Origin: an uncultured Clostridia bacterium
GTDB lineage: Bacteria > Bacillota > Clostridia > Lachnospirales > CAMZNU01
Reading direction: 5' to 3'
Assembly: GCA_947313885.1 (NCBI GenBank)
Contig: CAMZNU010000008.1
Span: 1-64,000, forward strand
DNA length: 64,000 nucleotides
Shown here piece after piece: positions 56,522-64,000 of the stretch (position 1 is its first letter; every line of letters begins with the position of its first letter). The notes beneath the pieces are model-generated. The model was not told where the DNA came from and did no database searches. It worked only from the letters and a program-made list of their open reading frames with translations. The position numbers and the translations under genes are program-made.

Positions 56522-56548
56522 TAAAGAAAATTATAAAAAAGACGATAT
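56522..56548 (+). promoter_or_regulatory. Sigma-28 (SigD) promoter of flgM
   Basis: TAAA at 56522-56525, a 15-base spacer and GACGATAT at 56541-56548 match TAAA-N15-GCCGATAT with a single change. It lies 32 bases ahead of flgM, making FlgM part of the regulon it represses. Confidence 0.88.
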
Positions 56549-56580
56549 AAAAAATAAGAGTAGAAAGGGTGGTGGTCAAA

Positions 56581-56853
56581 ATGAAAATTCAACTTAATAG
56601 CGATAACAATTTAAATAAAATAGAAAAAAAAATTATGAGTCAGAAAAAGGACGTTACTAAAATAGGAAAAGAAAAAAAGGATGATGTTAAATTTTCTAGT
56701 ATAGGAAAAGATTATAGCTTTGCCATGAATGAAATAAAAAAAATACCAGAAGTAAGAGAAGGTTTAGTAGAGGAATTACGCGAAAAGGTAAAAAGCGGAA
56801 ATTATGAAATAAACATATCAAAAATAGCGGATAACATAATGAACAAACTATAG
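56581..56853 (+). CDS. flgM: Anti-sigma-28 factor FlgM
   Basis: 90 residues from the ATG at 56581. Two GTG codons just upstream are in frame but sit in the ribosome-binding region. The C-terminal helices that clamp the sigma factor are seen as IPEVREGLVEELREKVKSG followed by ISKIADNIM. It blocks SigD until exported through the completed hook-basal body. First gene of the flgM-flgN-flgK-flgK-flgL run, 12 bases before flgN. Confidence 0.93.
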   Translation: MKIQLNSDNNLNKIEKKIMSQKKDVTKIGKEKKDDVKFSSIGKDYSFAMNEIKKIPEVREGLVEELREKVKSGNYEINISKIADNIMNKL

Positions 56854-56865
56854 GAGAATTGTTAA

Positions 56866-57369
56866 ATGGCTAGTATACTGGAAGAATTAGTAGAAGTATT
56901 AGAAAACGAGAGTGTACTATATGAAGAATTATATTTAATAGCTATAGAAAAAAGAAAAATAATAATAGAAAATGATTTAGAAATGTTAAAAAGGTTTAAT
57001 TCAGCAGAAGGTATAATAGCAAGTAAAATACAAAAGTTAGAGATTAAAAGACTAGAACACATAGAAGATGTAGGAATAGTGTTTGGTAAAAGCAGTAAAA
57101 ATCTTTTAATTAAAGACATAGTTGAGTTAATAAAAGATAGTGAAGAAAAACAAAGATTAGAAGAAGTTAGTAAAAAAATAAAAAGCACATTGATAAAATT
57201 ACAAGATAGAAACAAAAATAATAAAGAACTTATTGATAGTGCTTTAAAATATGTAGATGTAAATTTAAATTTAATCAAAAGTGTTTCAGGAGAGCAGGTA
57301 GATAATTACCAACCAGAAAAAAATAAATCGTATTTAGAGTCGGGGTCTACTTTTGATAAAACACAATAA
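56866..57369 (+). CDS. flgN: Flagellar export chaperone FlgN
   Basis: 167 residues, fully helical. The FlgN pattern LVEVLENESVLYEELYLIAIEKRKIIIENDLEML opens the protein. It keeps FlgK and FlgL in an export-ready form, and both cargo genes follow. A polar tail of about 25 residues extends beyond the coiled core. GGAGAATTG precedes the start. Confidence 0.92.
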   Translation: MASILEELVEVLENESVLYEELYLIAIEKRKIIIENDLEMLKRFNSAEGIIASKIQKLEIKRLEHIEDVGIVFGKSSKNLLIKDIVELIKDSEEKQRLEEVSKKIKSTLIKLQDRNKNNKELIDSALKYVDVNLNLIKSVSGEQVDNYQPEKNKSYLESGSTFDKTQ

Positions 57370-57398
57370 GACGACATAAATAAGGTTGTCTTATTTTT
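57365..57398 (+). terminator. Hairpin between flgN and flgK
   Basis: AATAAGACGAC pairs with GTTGTCTTATT (one G-U) with a nine-base loop and a five-base T-run. It could partly terminate, so that chaperone genes and structural genes are made in different amounts. Confidence 0.65.
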
Positions 57399-57418
57399 AT
57401 ATTTAGGAGGAGGAAAAT

Positions 57419-59119
57419 ATGGGGAACTTTGGAACATTCAATGTAGCAAGAAGTGGATTATATGCGGCACAAACGCATTTAGCGATAACGGGACACAATT
57501 TATCAAATATAGGAACAAAAGGATATACAAGACAACAAGGGTTACAAACAGATTTTTATTATAAAAACTTAGGTAGTTTTAGTACAGGTACAAACCAAGT
57601 AGGGTTAGGTACAGATATGCAAACGATAAGACAAATAAGAGACAAGTTTTTAGATATAAATTACAGAGCAGAAACGGGAAAAGCGGGATTTTATAGTAGA
57701 AAAGTGTTGACGGGTGAAATGATAGAAAACATAGTAGGGGAGTTAGAATCAGAATATACGACGCAAAGTGTATTACATGACATGCGAAAAGCATTAAATG
57801 AACTAACGATAAATCCAGACAATATAGCAAGTAGAGGTAATTTTGTATCAACGTCAATAATTATGGTAGAAAAATTTACGAATATATATGATCAATTAAC
57901 AGAGGAACAAAATAATATAGATAAGCAAATAAGAAGTAAAGTAACAGAAATAAATAATTTAGTAAAAATAATAGATGATATGAATACAAAAATAAAAGGT
58001 GTAGAAGTATCTGGTGATAATGCAAATGATTTTAGAGATATAAGAAATGTAGCGATAGATGAATTAAGTGAAATAATTCCCGTAACATATATAGAGCAAC
58101 CTAATGGAGAGGTTGACATATTGTGTGAGGGTAACCCATTAATAAGTAATAATATAATATTTAAAGTAGGGTTAAGATATACGACAAGTGAGTATTCGTA
58201 TGTAGAACCAGTTTTTACGAATAGAGACGACGTTATATCAGTAGACGAGACACAGTACACATCGTTGTTTAAAATGAAAGGTAATATAAATGCAATTACA
58301 GGAACAGATAAAGGTGAATTAAAAGCATTACTGTATAGTAGAGGGTATAAACCAATAACACATTTAAGTGAGGCGATAAAGCCAGATGTAAATGATTTTG
58401 GAGGAGACTTAAGAAATCCAGCATATATAAGAGCATATGAGCAATATGAAAAGGATAAATTTAATATTGAAGAAGCTATAATTCCAAAAGCAATGAAAGC
58501 GTTGGATAAGATATTTAATAGGGTAGTAACGTTAATAAATGATTCAGTATCACCTAAAGACAAAACAGGTGATGCACCGTATGGTTTAGATGGTAGTCAA
58601 TTTTTAGAAGTATTTAAGCGAAAAACAGAACCGTACAACGACAGATATGATAGCGGAGATAATTACATAACAGAAGATCCAGATTATAGATACTCACAAT
58701 ATACGATAGGAAACGTTGAAGTAAACGAATTATTAATGAATGTAGATGGATATGACAAAATTGCATTTTCAAATTCAGGAGATCCATCAGATACGACATT
58801 AATATTAGATATGTTATCAAAATGGGATGCACCGTCTATAAAATTTCAAGGTTCAAAAGAAAAAATGAGTATAACAGATTCGTATCAATATATACTTACA
58901 GATATGGCAGGAGACACTAATGAATCTTATAATTACTTAGACCAACAAAATATAATAGTATTGCAATTAGAGAACAGAAGGGCAAGCATGAGTGATGTAT
59001 CATTAGATGAGGAAATGGTAAATATGATGCAATATCAACATTCATACAATGCATCAGCAAGGTTGATAACGACAATAGATAGTATGATAGATACTATAAT
59101 AAATAAGTTAGGGGCATAG
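57419..59119 (+). CDS. flgK: Flagellar hook-associated protein FlgK, copy 1
   Basis: 566 residues. The N-terminal rod/hook motif is NVARSGLYAAQTHLAITGHNLSN followed by TKGYTRQQ. The C-terminal partner helix ends SLDEEMVNMMQYQHSYNASAR...TIINKLGA. FlgK joins hook and filament. The middle region differs strongly from copy 2. It has a very strong AGGAGGAGG site. Confidence 0.94.
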   Translation: MGNFGTFNVARSGLYAAQTHLAITGHNLSNIGTKGYTRQQGLQTDFYYKNLGSFSTGTNQVGLGTDMQTIRQIRDKFLDINYRAETGKAGFYSRKVLTGEMIENIVGELESEYTTQSVLHDMRKALNELTINPDNIASRGNFVSTSIIMVEKFTNIYDQLTEEQNNIDKQIRSKVTEINNLVKIIDDMNTKIKGVEVSGDNANDFRDIRNVAIDELSEIIPVTYIEQPNGEVDILCEGNPLISNNIIFKVGLRYTTSEYSYVEPVFTNRDDVISVDETQYTSLFKMKGNINAITGTDKGELKALLYSRGYKPITHLSEAIKPDVNDFGGDLRNPAYIRAYEQYEKDKFNIEEAIIPKAMKALDKIFNRVVTLINDSVSPKDKTGDAPYGLDGSQFLEVFKRKTEPYNDRYDSGDNYITEDPDYRYSQYTIGNVEVNELLMNVDGYDKIAFSNSGDPSDTTLILDMLSKWDAPSIKFQGSKEKMSITDSYQYILTDMAGDTNESYNYLDQQNIIVLQLENRRASMSDVSLDEEMVNMMQYQHSYNASARLITTIDSMIDTIINKLGA

Positions 59120-59129
59120 GAGGAAAAGA

Positions 59130-60776
59130 ATGATAAAATCTTCGTTTTTTGAATATAGAGTAGCAACATCGGGATTATTTTCAGCACAAGGAAAATTGCA
59201 AGTAACATCACATAACATAGCAAATGCGGGAACAAAAGGATATACGAGACAATATGCAAAACAAAGAGCTACAATACCTATAAGTTATAGGGATGGACGT
59301 GGTATGTATGGAACGGGTTCAGAACTTTATGGAATAGATCAAATACGAAATAAACATTTAGACGAAAAATATCGAAATTTAACGGGAACATTGGGAGAAC
59401 ATTCTAGTAAGGTGTCACAGATGAACTTAGTTGAAAAGGCATTTAATGATTTAGAGGGTAATGGGTTAAATAGTAAAATAACAGAAATATTTAATGAATT
59501 ACAGGAACTTTCATTAAATCCAGGAGATTTAACGGTGCGAAATAACTTTTTAACAAAAGGAGTGACGTTTACAGAGTTAATAACTTCTATAGGTGGTGCA
59601 TTAGAGAAGCAACAAAGTGAAATAAATAATGAAATAAAATTTACGGTAGAGCGAATAAACGGGCTAGGAAAACAAATAAGCTCATTAAATGAACAAATAA
59701 AACTTTACGAGTTAAATGGAGATAAAGCTAACGATTTAAGAGACCAAAGAGAATTGTTAGTAGATGAGTTATCGGGATATGTAAATGTTAAAATAAGAGA
59801 AGAAGAAAAAAATACGAATTTTGATCCAAACGACATATCAAAAGGATTAAGCAGAAAAGAATTTATAGTACAAATAAATGGGTATACGTTTGTTCAAGGC
59901 GATACAGTAAATACGCTAAAAACAGTAGAAAGAGAAGAAGTTGATAAAATGAATCCAAATGACATAGATGGATTATACGATATAGTATTTGAAAAAAGTT
60001 CGCAAAATTTTAATATTTATAGTAATTCGTTAACGGGAAGTTTAAAAGGGTTAATAGATGCAAGAGATGGAAATAATAATAAGCATATGAATTATACAGA
60101 TGGTATAAATAGTTATGGTGAAATATTTAAAGATACTACAGAGTACAAAGGCATTCCGCACTATATGGATAAATTAAATGAATTTATAAGAGTTCTATCA
60201 AGAGGATTTAACGAGGGTGTAGACTATGAAGGTAATAAACTAGACGGAGTTATAGGACATATAGATGGATATGATCTTTATAATGAGAAAGGCAACACAT
60301 TATTTACGTATACAGAAAATGGAGTAGCACTAAACAAAGTATCATCGGTATCAGATATGGATTATAGCAAAATGACTTATAAAACATTTTCTATGAATAC
60401 GGATATGTTAAGAGATCCAAGATTATTTTCAGCATCAGAAAGTGAATATAGTGATGAGAGTAATGCTAATGTAATAATAGGCTTTTTAGATATGCAAAAA
60501 AACAGAGAACTGTTTGCAGAGGGATCAATAGAGAATTATGCAAATGGAGTAACGATAGAAATAGGTATAAGTGTGGAACAAGCAACAAAATTTGAAAGTT
60601 TGTATACAGACAATGTAGAAGTTACAGAAAATCAAAGATTATCAGTATCGGGTGTAGATTTAAATGAAGAGATGATGCTAATGATGCAATATCAACAACA
60701 ATATCAAGCGTCGGCAAAGCTAATAAATATAATAGATGGTATTTATGATACGTTAATAAATTCTATAGGGAGGTAA
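59130..60776 (+). CDS. flgK: Flagellar hook-associated protein FlgK, copy 2
   Basis: 548 residues with the same plan: RVATSGLFSAQGKLQVTSHNIAN and TKGYTRQY at the start, DLNEEMMLMMQYQQQYQASAK...TLINSIG at the end. The reading frame is intact and starts ten bases after copy 1 behind AGGAGG. The terminal D0 helices agree between copies while the middle domains differ, so this is an old duplication with separate surfaces or a second junction protein. Confidence 0.92.
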   Translation: MIKSSFFEYRVATSGLFSAQGKLQVTSHNIANAGTKGYTRQYAKQRATIPISYRDGRGMYGTGSELYGIDQIRNKHLDEKYRNLTGTLGEHSSKVSQMNLVEKAFNDLEGNGLNSKITEIFNELQELSLNPGDLTVRNNFLTKGVTFTELITSIGGALEKQQSEINNEIKFTVERINGLGKQISSLNEQIKLYELNGDKANDLRDQRELLVDELSGYVNVKIREEEKNTNFDPNDISKGLSRKEFIVQINGYTFVQGDTVNTLKTVEREEVDKMNPNDIDGLYDIVFEKSSQNFNIYSNSLTGSLKGLIDARDGNNNKHMNYTDGINSYGEIFKDTTEYKGIPHYMDKLNEFIRVLSRGFNEGVDYEGNKLDGVIGHIDGYDLYNEKGNTLFTYTENGVALNKVSSVSDMDYSKMTYKTFSMNTDMLRDPRLFSASESEYSDESNANVIIGFLDMQKNRELFAEGSIENYANGVTIEIGISVEQATKFESLYTDNVEVTENQRLSVSGVDLNEEMMLMMQYQQQYQASAKLINIIDGIYDTLINSIGR

Positions 60777-60780
60777 TTAG

Positions 60781-62178
60781 ATGAGAATAACAAATTCTAT
60801 GACACAAAATATGATGATGTTAAATATAAATAAAAATTCAAGAAAAATGTTTGGATTATATGAACAACAGGCGTCAGGTAAAGAAATATCGCTTCCGTCA
60901 CAAGATCCAATAAGAGCAAGTAGAATATTAAGATTTAGAAGTAACTTAGATGAAAATGAACAGTATCAAAGAAACGTGTTACAAGCTAGTTCATGGATGG
61001 ATGTATCAGAGCAGGCATTTAATAATACGTTAGATATATTAAAAAGAATGAGAGAACTAAGTGTAACAGGGGCAAATGATACATTAGAAGTAAGTGATAG
61101 AGAGAAAATAGCGAATGAAATAAGTTCGTTAAGAGAACAGCTAGGGACAGAAATGAATTCAACGTATGCAGGTAGATATATTTTTTCAGGATACAGAACA
61201 GATAGAGAGGCAATATTTACAAAAGATAATGAGTCAGAATATAAAATAAAACAAAAATTTACATTTGATGAGTTAGAAAATGTAGAAGCGTACCAGAAAT
61301 TTGATAAAAGTGATAGTGGAAAGATGACAAATGCAGATATAATTAAATTACCATATAAAAATAGTGAAAATGTAGAAGTTACGATAAATGGTAATGGAAA
61401 GACAGTAGTCGAGAGAAGTTTAGCAGATGTTGATGCATATGAGCCAGCAGATGATGAAATTGTATATATAAAAGAAACAGGAGAAATAGTATTAGGTAAA
61501 AACATAAAAAATGAATTGATGGATAATGATCTAGAAATAGAATATGAGAAAAAAGGTTTTTTTAAAGGTGAATTAAATCCGACGATATATTTTGAATGTG
61601 AGGATATAAAACCAACATCTAAGGAATTTGGGAGAGTATTTGAAATAGACACTCATAAGATGATATATGAGGTAGGGGTTGGAGTATCTATAGATGTAAA
61701 TTCTTTAGGTAAAAATATATTTACAGATAAATTATTTGCAGATATAGATAGTTTAGTAGATACAATAATGGGAGTAACTTTATCAAGAGAATCAAGTTTA
61801 AGAGAGAAATATTTAAGTGAAGGATATATAGATGAGGATTTAGAGAAAAAAATAGAAGCACAAATAAAATTAGAAAAAAGCCAAATATCTACTGTAACTC
61901 AAAATAAATTTAGTAATATGTTAGAAATTTTAGATAATAAGATAAGTTTAGTATCAACAGAACATACGGACTTAGGAAGTAGAATGGGGAGATTGGAGTT
62001 AATAGATAGTAGACTTGCGGAAAATGGGTTAACATATACAGATTTATTATCAGAAAATGAAGATGTAGATTATATGGAATTAACGATGAATTTAATGACG
62101 GCACAGTCAATATATCAAGCATCATTACAAACAGGAGCATCATTATCAAGATTAACATTATTAGACTTTGTGAGATAG
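60781..62178 (+). CDS. flgL: Flagellar hook-associated protein FlgL
   Basis: 465 residues, longer than the common 300. The N-terminal part TNSMTQNMMMLNINKNSRKMF...GKEISLPSQDPIRASRILRFRS and the C-terminal MNLMTAQSIYQASLQTGASL are flagellin/FlgL signatures. The extra length lies in the middle (about residues 150-340). It forms the second junction ring. It begins four bases behind flgK copy 2. Confidence 0.94.
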   Translation: MRITNSMTQNMMMLNINKNSRKMFGLYEQQASGKEISLPSQDPIRASRILRFRSNLDENEQYQRNVLQASSWMDVSEQAFNNTLDILKRMRELSVTGANDTLEVSDREKIANEISSLREQLGTEMNSTYAGRYIFSGYRTDREAIFTKDNESEYKIKQKFTFDELENVEAYQKFDKSDSGKMTNADIIKLPYKNSENVEVTINGNGKTVVERSLADVDAYEPADDEIVYIKETGEIVLGKNIKNELMDNDLEIEYEKKGFFKGELNPTIYFECEDIKPTSKEFGRVFEIDTHKMIYEVGVGVSIDVNSLGKNIFTDKLFADIDSLVDTIMGVTLSRESSLREKYLSEGYIDEDLEKKIEAQIKLEKSQISTVTQNKFSNMLEILDNKISLVSTEHTDLGSRMGRLELIDSRLAENGLTYTDLLSENEDVDYMELTMNLMTAQSIYQASLQTGASLSRLTLLDFVR

Positions 62179-62243
62179 AATGGTTTAAATAAAGAAAACA
62201 ATGGATATTATATAGGTAGTAGAAAGTTAACTAGGAGGGTGCT

Positions 62244-62675
62244 ATGAAAATTAAAACAAAGAACTTTAAAGATATAGAGGTATTAGAAGAAAATATAATA
62301 ACTTTCAAAAACGGTATACCAGGATTTTCAGCATTAAAAAAATTTATCTTGATAGAAGATGAGAATAATAAAATTTTTACTTGGTTACAATCAATAGAAG
62401 ATGGAGATATATCGATAGCACTATTGGACATGAAAAATATAATGACGGAATATGATCCTAAAATTAAAAAAGAAATGATAGAAGAACTAGGTGAAATAAA
62501 AAATAATTTATTAGTGTATAACGTAGTAGTTATACCAGAGAATATAAAAGATATACGAGTAAATTTAGTAGCACCGATAGTAATAAATTTAAGTACTAAT
62601 AAAGGAGTACAAGTTATAGTGGAAAATAAAGAATATAAAGTTAAACACTATATATATGAATTATTAAAAAAATAG
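62244..62675 (+). CDS. fliW: Flagellar assembly factor FliW
   Basis: 143 residues with the family pattern ITFKNGIPGFSALKKFILIE and SIALLDM. FliW binds flagellin. When flagellin is exported, FliW is freed and blocks CsrA, so flagellin translation tracks assembly. It is paired with csrA after 14 bases, the classic arrangement. Confidence 0.95.
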   Translation: MKIKTKNFKDIEVLEENIITFKNGIPGFSALKKFILIEDENNKIFTWLQSIEDGDISIALLDMKNIMTEYDPKIKKEMIEELGEIKNNLLVYNVVVIPENIKDIRVNLVAPIVINLSTNKGVQVIVENKEYKVKHYIYELLKK

Positions 62676-62689
62676 GAGGTCATAGTCAT

Positions 62690-62899
62690 ATGTTATCATT
62701 ATCGAGAAAAATAGGGGAAAGTATAATAATTGCAGATAATATAGAGGTAGTTATAACATCGATAGGTAAAGAACAAGTAAAAGTAGGCATAATAGCACCG
62801 AGGGAAATTACGGTACATCGTAAAGAAATATATGACTTGATACAAAAAGAAAATCAAGAAGCAAGTGAGATAGCAATAGATAAATTAAAAGAATTATAA
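62690..62899 (+). CDS. csrA: Carbon storage/translation regulator CsrA
   Basis: 69 residues with the complete CsrA sequence pattern MLSLSRKIGESIII and EVVITSIGKEQVKVGI, and the RNA-binding ending of strand 5 in EITVHRKEIYDLI. It binds GGA motifs in leaders, mainly that of flagellin in this type of bacterium. GGAGG precedes the start. Confidence 0.96.
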   Translation: MLSLSRKIGESIIIADNIEVVITSIGKEQVKVGIIAPREITVHRKEIYDLIQKENQEASEIAIDKLKEL

Positions 62900-62926
62900 A
62901 AAAAGAGCTGTAAGCTCTTTTTTTAT
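62898..62926 (+). terminator. Intrinsic terminator after csrA
   Basis: AAAAAAAGAGCT pairs with AGCTCTTTTTTT around GTA. It ends the flagellar run. Confidence 0.9.
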
Positions 62927-63002
62927 ACACAAACCAAACATGCGAAAAATATGTTTATAATTTATCTATAAGGAGAATTATTGTGTATATGAGGGTTTTA
63001 TT

Positions 63003-63307
63003 ATGAAAAGAAATCAATTAAGTAGTGGAATTAGTACCGATGGGTGAAATGTAAAATTATATGAAGTGTAACAAAAAATGGCATTAGTCCAATTTAAAAA
63101 AGTACCAGATAGAATGGAATTAGAATATGTAACAGAAGAAGAGAAAAAAGTTCAATAATTTAATAAAGAGCCAGAAGAAATATCAAATGATAAAAAGCAA
63201 TAGAAGATAAGACAAATGAATTTGTAGAAAAAATAAAAAAAATAAAAATAAAGTTAATGAGCTTAGGTTATTCAGTATACGGATTTACAGGCAGAAATAA
63301 CTTATAA
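63003..63307 (+). pseudogene. Decayed gene, unknown product
   Basis: A frame begins at ATG 63003 and reads MKRNQLSSGISTDG, then a TGA at 63045, a TAA at 63069 and two further in-frame stops (TAA, TAG). Between the stops the frame is protein-like (QKMALVQFKKVPDRMELEY; VTEEEKKVQ). After the last stop the coding trend moves to the next frame (AIEDKTNEFVEKI...GYSVYGFTGRNN) until 63307. AAGGAG lies near 62971. This fills the 456-base gap between csrA and the lipoprotein gene; no other feature was seen there. Confidence 0.65.
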
Positions 63308-63355
63308 AAAGATGTGAAAATTACCTGTAATATATGAGTTTAGGAGTATAATAAA

Positions 63356-63967
63356 ATGAAAATAAAATTAGTAATATTTTTAAGTTTAGTAGTATTTGCA
63401 AGTTGTGGAAGAGGGGAAAAAGAAAAAGTTGTAAAAGAGCCTACAAGGGAAGAAATTATACAAAAGAAATTAAAGGAATCAAAAGAAAGATCTAATATGA
63501 TAGTAAATGCGGTGGAAACGATAAATGAAATAACATATGATGAAATAGTAAATCACCTTAAAGAAAATGAAAACATGGATATTATAGAAATAATAGAATT
63601 AATAGGTGATGGGAAAAATAAAGAATATAGAAAAATTGAAAAAGTATTTAAAACAACGGGTGAAAAATACATAGAAAAAAATGATGAGTACATAGAAGAT
63701 GAAATAGTTATAGAAATGGGTGCAATAATAGAAGTAAGTGGTACAGGAGAAACGGCACAAATAGAAAATACTTTATCAAAGTATGTAAAAATAAAAGATC
63801 AAGATGAATATACAAAATATAAAGAGTTTATGTTATGGGATCTTCCAGAATACCCATTAAAAAAGTTATATATAGTAGGAATAGGTGATATTATAAGAAC
63901 AGATAAATCAGGAAATGAGTATTTTAGAAAAGGAGTAGAGCTAATAATTGATACAAAATATGAATAA
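63356..63967 (+). CDS. Putative lipoprotein of unknown function
   Basis: 203 residues. The signal peptide ends in a lipobox-like FASC (cysteine near residue 17), so the protein is probably lipid-anchored outside. The mature part is highly charged (GRGEKEKVVKEPTREEI) and has no membrane segment or motif I recognise. TTTAGGAG precedes the start. No terminator is visible before the window ends. Confidence 0.75.
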   Translation: MKIKLVIFLSLVVFASCGRGEKEKVVKEPTREEIIQKKLKESKERSNMIVNAVETINEITYDEIVNHLKENENMDIIEIIELIGDGKNKEYRKIEKVFKTTGEKYIEKNDEYIEDEIVIEMGAIIEVSGTGETAQIENTLSKYVKIKDQDEYTKYKEFMLWDLPEYPLKKLYIVGIGDIIRTDKSGNEYFRKGVELIIDTKYE

Positions 63968-64000
63968 AAAACTGTTTAAGTACAAAATAACATAAACAAT

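Noticed and set aside
60966-61652. 228-codon minus-strand open frame opposite flgL
   Set aside because: FlgL is certain on the plus strand, and the opposite frame has no ribosome site or recognisable motif.
1-64000. CRISPR arrays, insertion sequences, prophage or restriction genes
   Set aside because: No spaced direct repeats, transposase, integrase or phage structural genes were recognised. The only tandem repeats are in ftsK and the recA tail.

Overview
The window is about three quarters A+T, with short intergenic gaps, strong AGGAGG-type ribosome binding sites, TTG/GTG alternative starts and many U-tailed hairpin terminators. The gene set (WalRK with YycH/YycI/YycJ, OppA-F, CwlD, YvrJ/DUF1659/DUF2922 small proteins, FlgM-FlgN-FlgK-FlgL-FliW-CsrA, RecD2, ThiT under a TPP riboswitch, RlmH) points to a motile, Gram-positive, low-GC Bacillota, most likely of the Clostridia/Tissierellia type. 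Genus and species cannot be read from the window. There are no phage, IS or CRISPR elements, so this is core chromosome.

Layout. 1-7.9 kb: end of an anchored protein; NhaC-type transporter with lysA and dapF; NadR and PnuC (nicotinamide riboside salvage); a methyltransferase and Hsp33. 7.9-18.4 kb, minus strand: DEAD-box helicase, CwlD, RecA, then a housekeeping run read as CDF transporter-FtsK-FolD-RimO-PgsA, with a plus-strand YvrJ gene in between. 18.6-20.5 kb: XRE regulator, tRNA-Cys, Nudix protein and a first RlmH. 20.5-30.7 kb: an MFS transporter diverging from three tandem OppA lipoproteins and OppBCDF. 30.7-36 kb: small membrane protein, GGDEF protein with a solute-binding-like sensor, TPP riboswitch-thiT, and a minus-strand unit of a BCCT-like transporter, a second RlmH-like protein and a 52-residue protein. 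36-47.4 kb: ispE, SLH protein, M23/LysM/G5 peptidase, walR-walK-yycH-yycI, murA, walJ. 47.4-48.3 kb: four tiny genes (DUF2922/DUF1659 type). 48.5-52.1 kb, minus strand: fliD, FliT-like gene, flaG, fliS. 52.2-56.4 kb: GNAT, recX, recD2, comF. 56.5-62.9 kb: flgM, flgN, two tandem flgK paralogues, flgL, fliW, csrA. The end holds a decayed gene and a lipoprotein.

How parts work together. Two textbook sigma-28 promoters, one before flgM and one before the fliD unit, place the late flagellar genes under SigD with FlgM feedback. FliW and CsrA add the flagellin-linked translational switch. The cell-wall block couples the WalRK sensor system to MurA and to an M23 hydrolase. The Opp block is a peptide importer with three alternative receptors and a hairpin before the permease genes.

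Most notable observation. There are two RlmH-family genes, each missing what the other keeps. One has the SAM-binding knot but lacks the KRLSRY segment and the C-terminal YHK tail. The other has both of these but has lost the SAM-binding motifs. Because RlmH builds its active site across a dimer interface, the pair may form an obligate heterodimer. Other enzymes with altered key residues are FolD (catalytic lysine replaced) and NadR (adenylyltransferase motifs lost).
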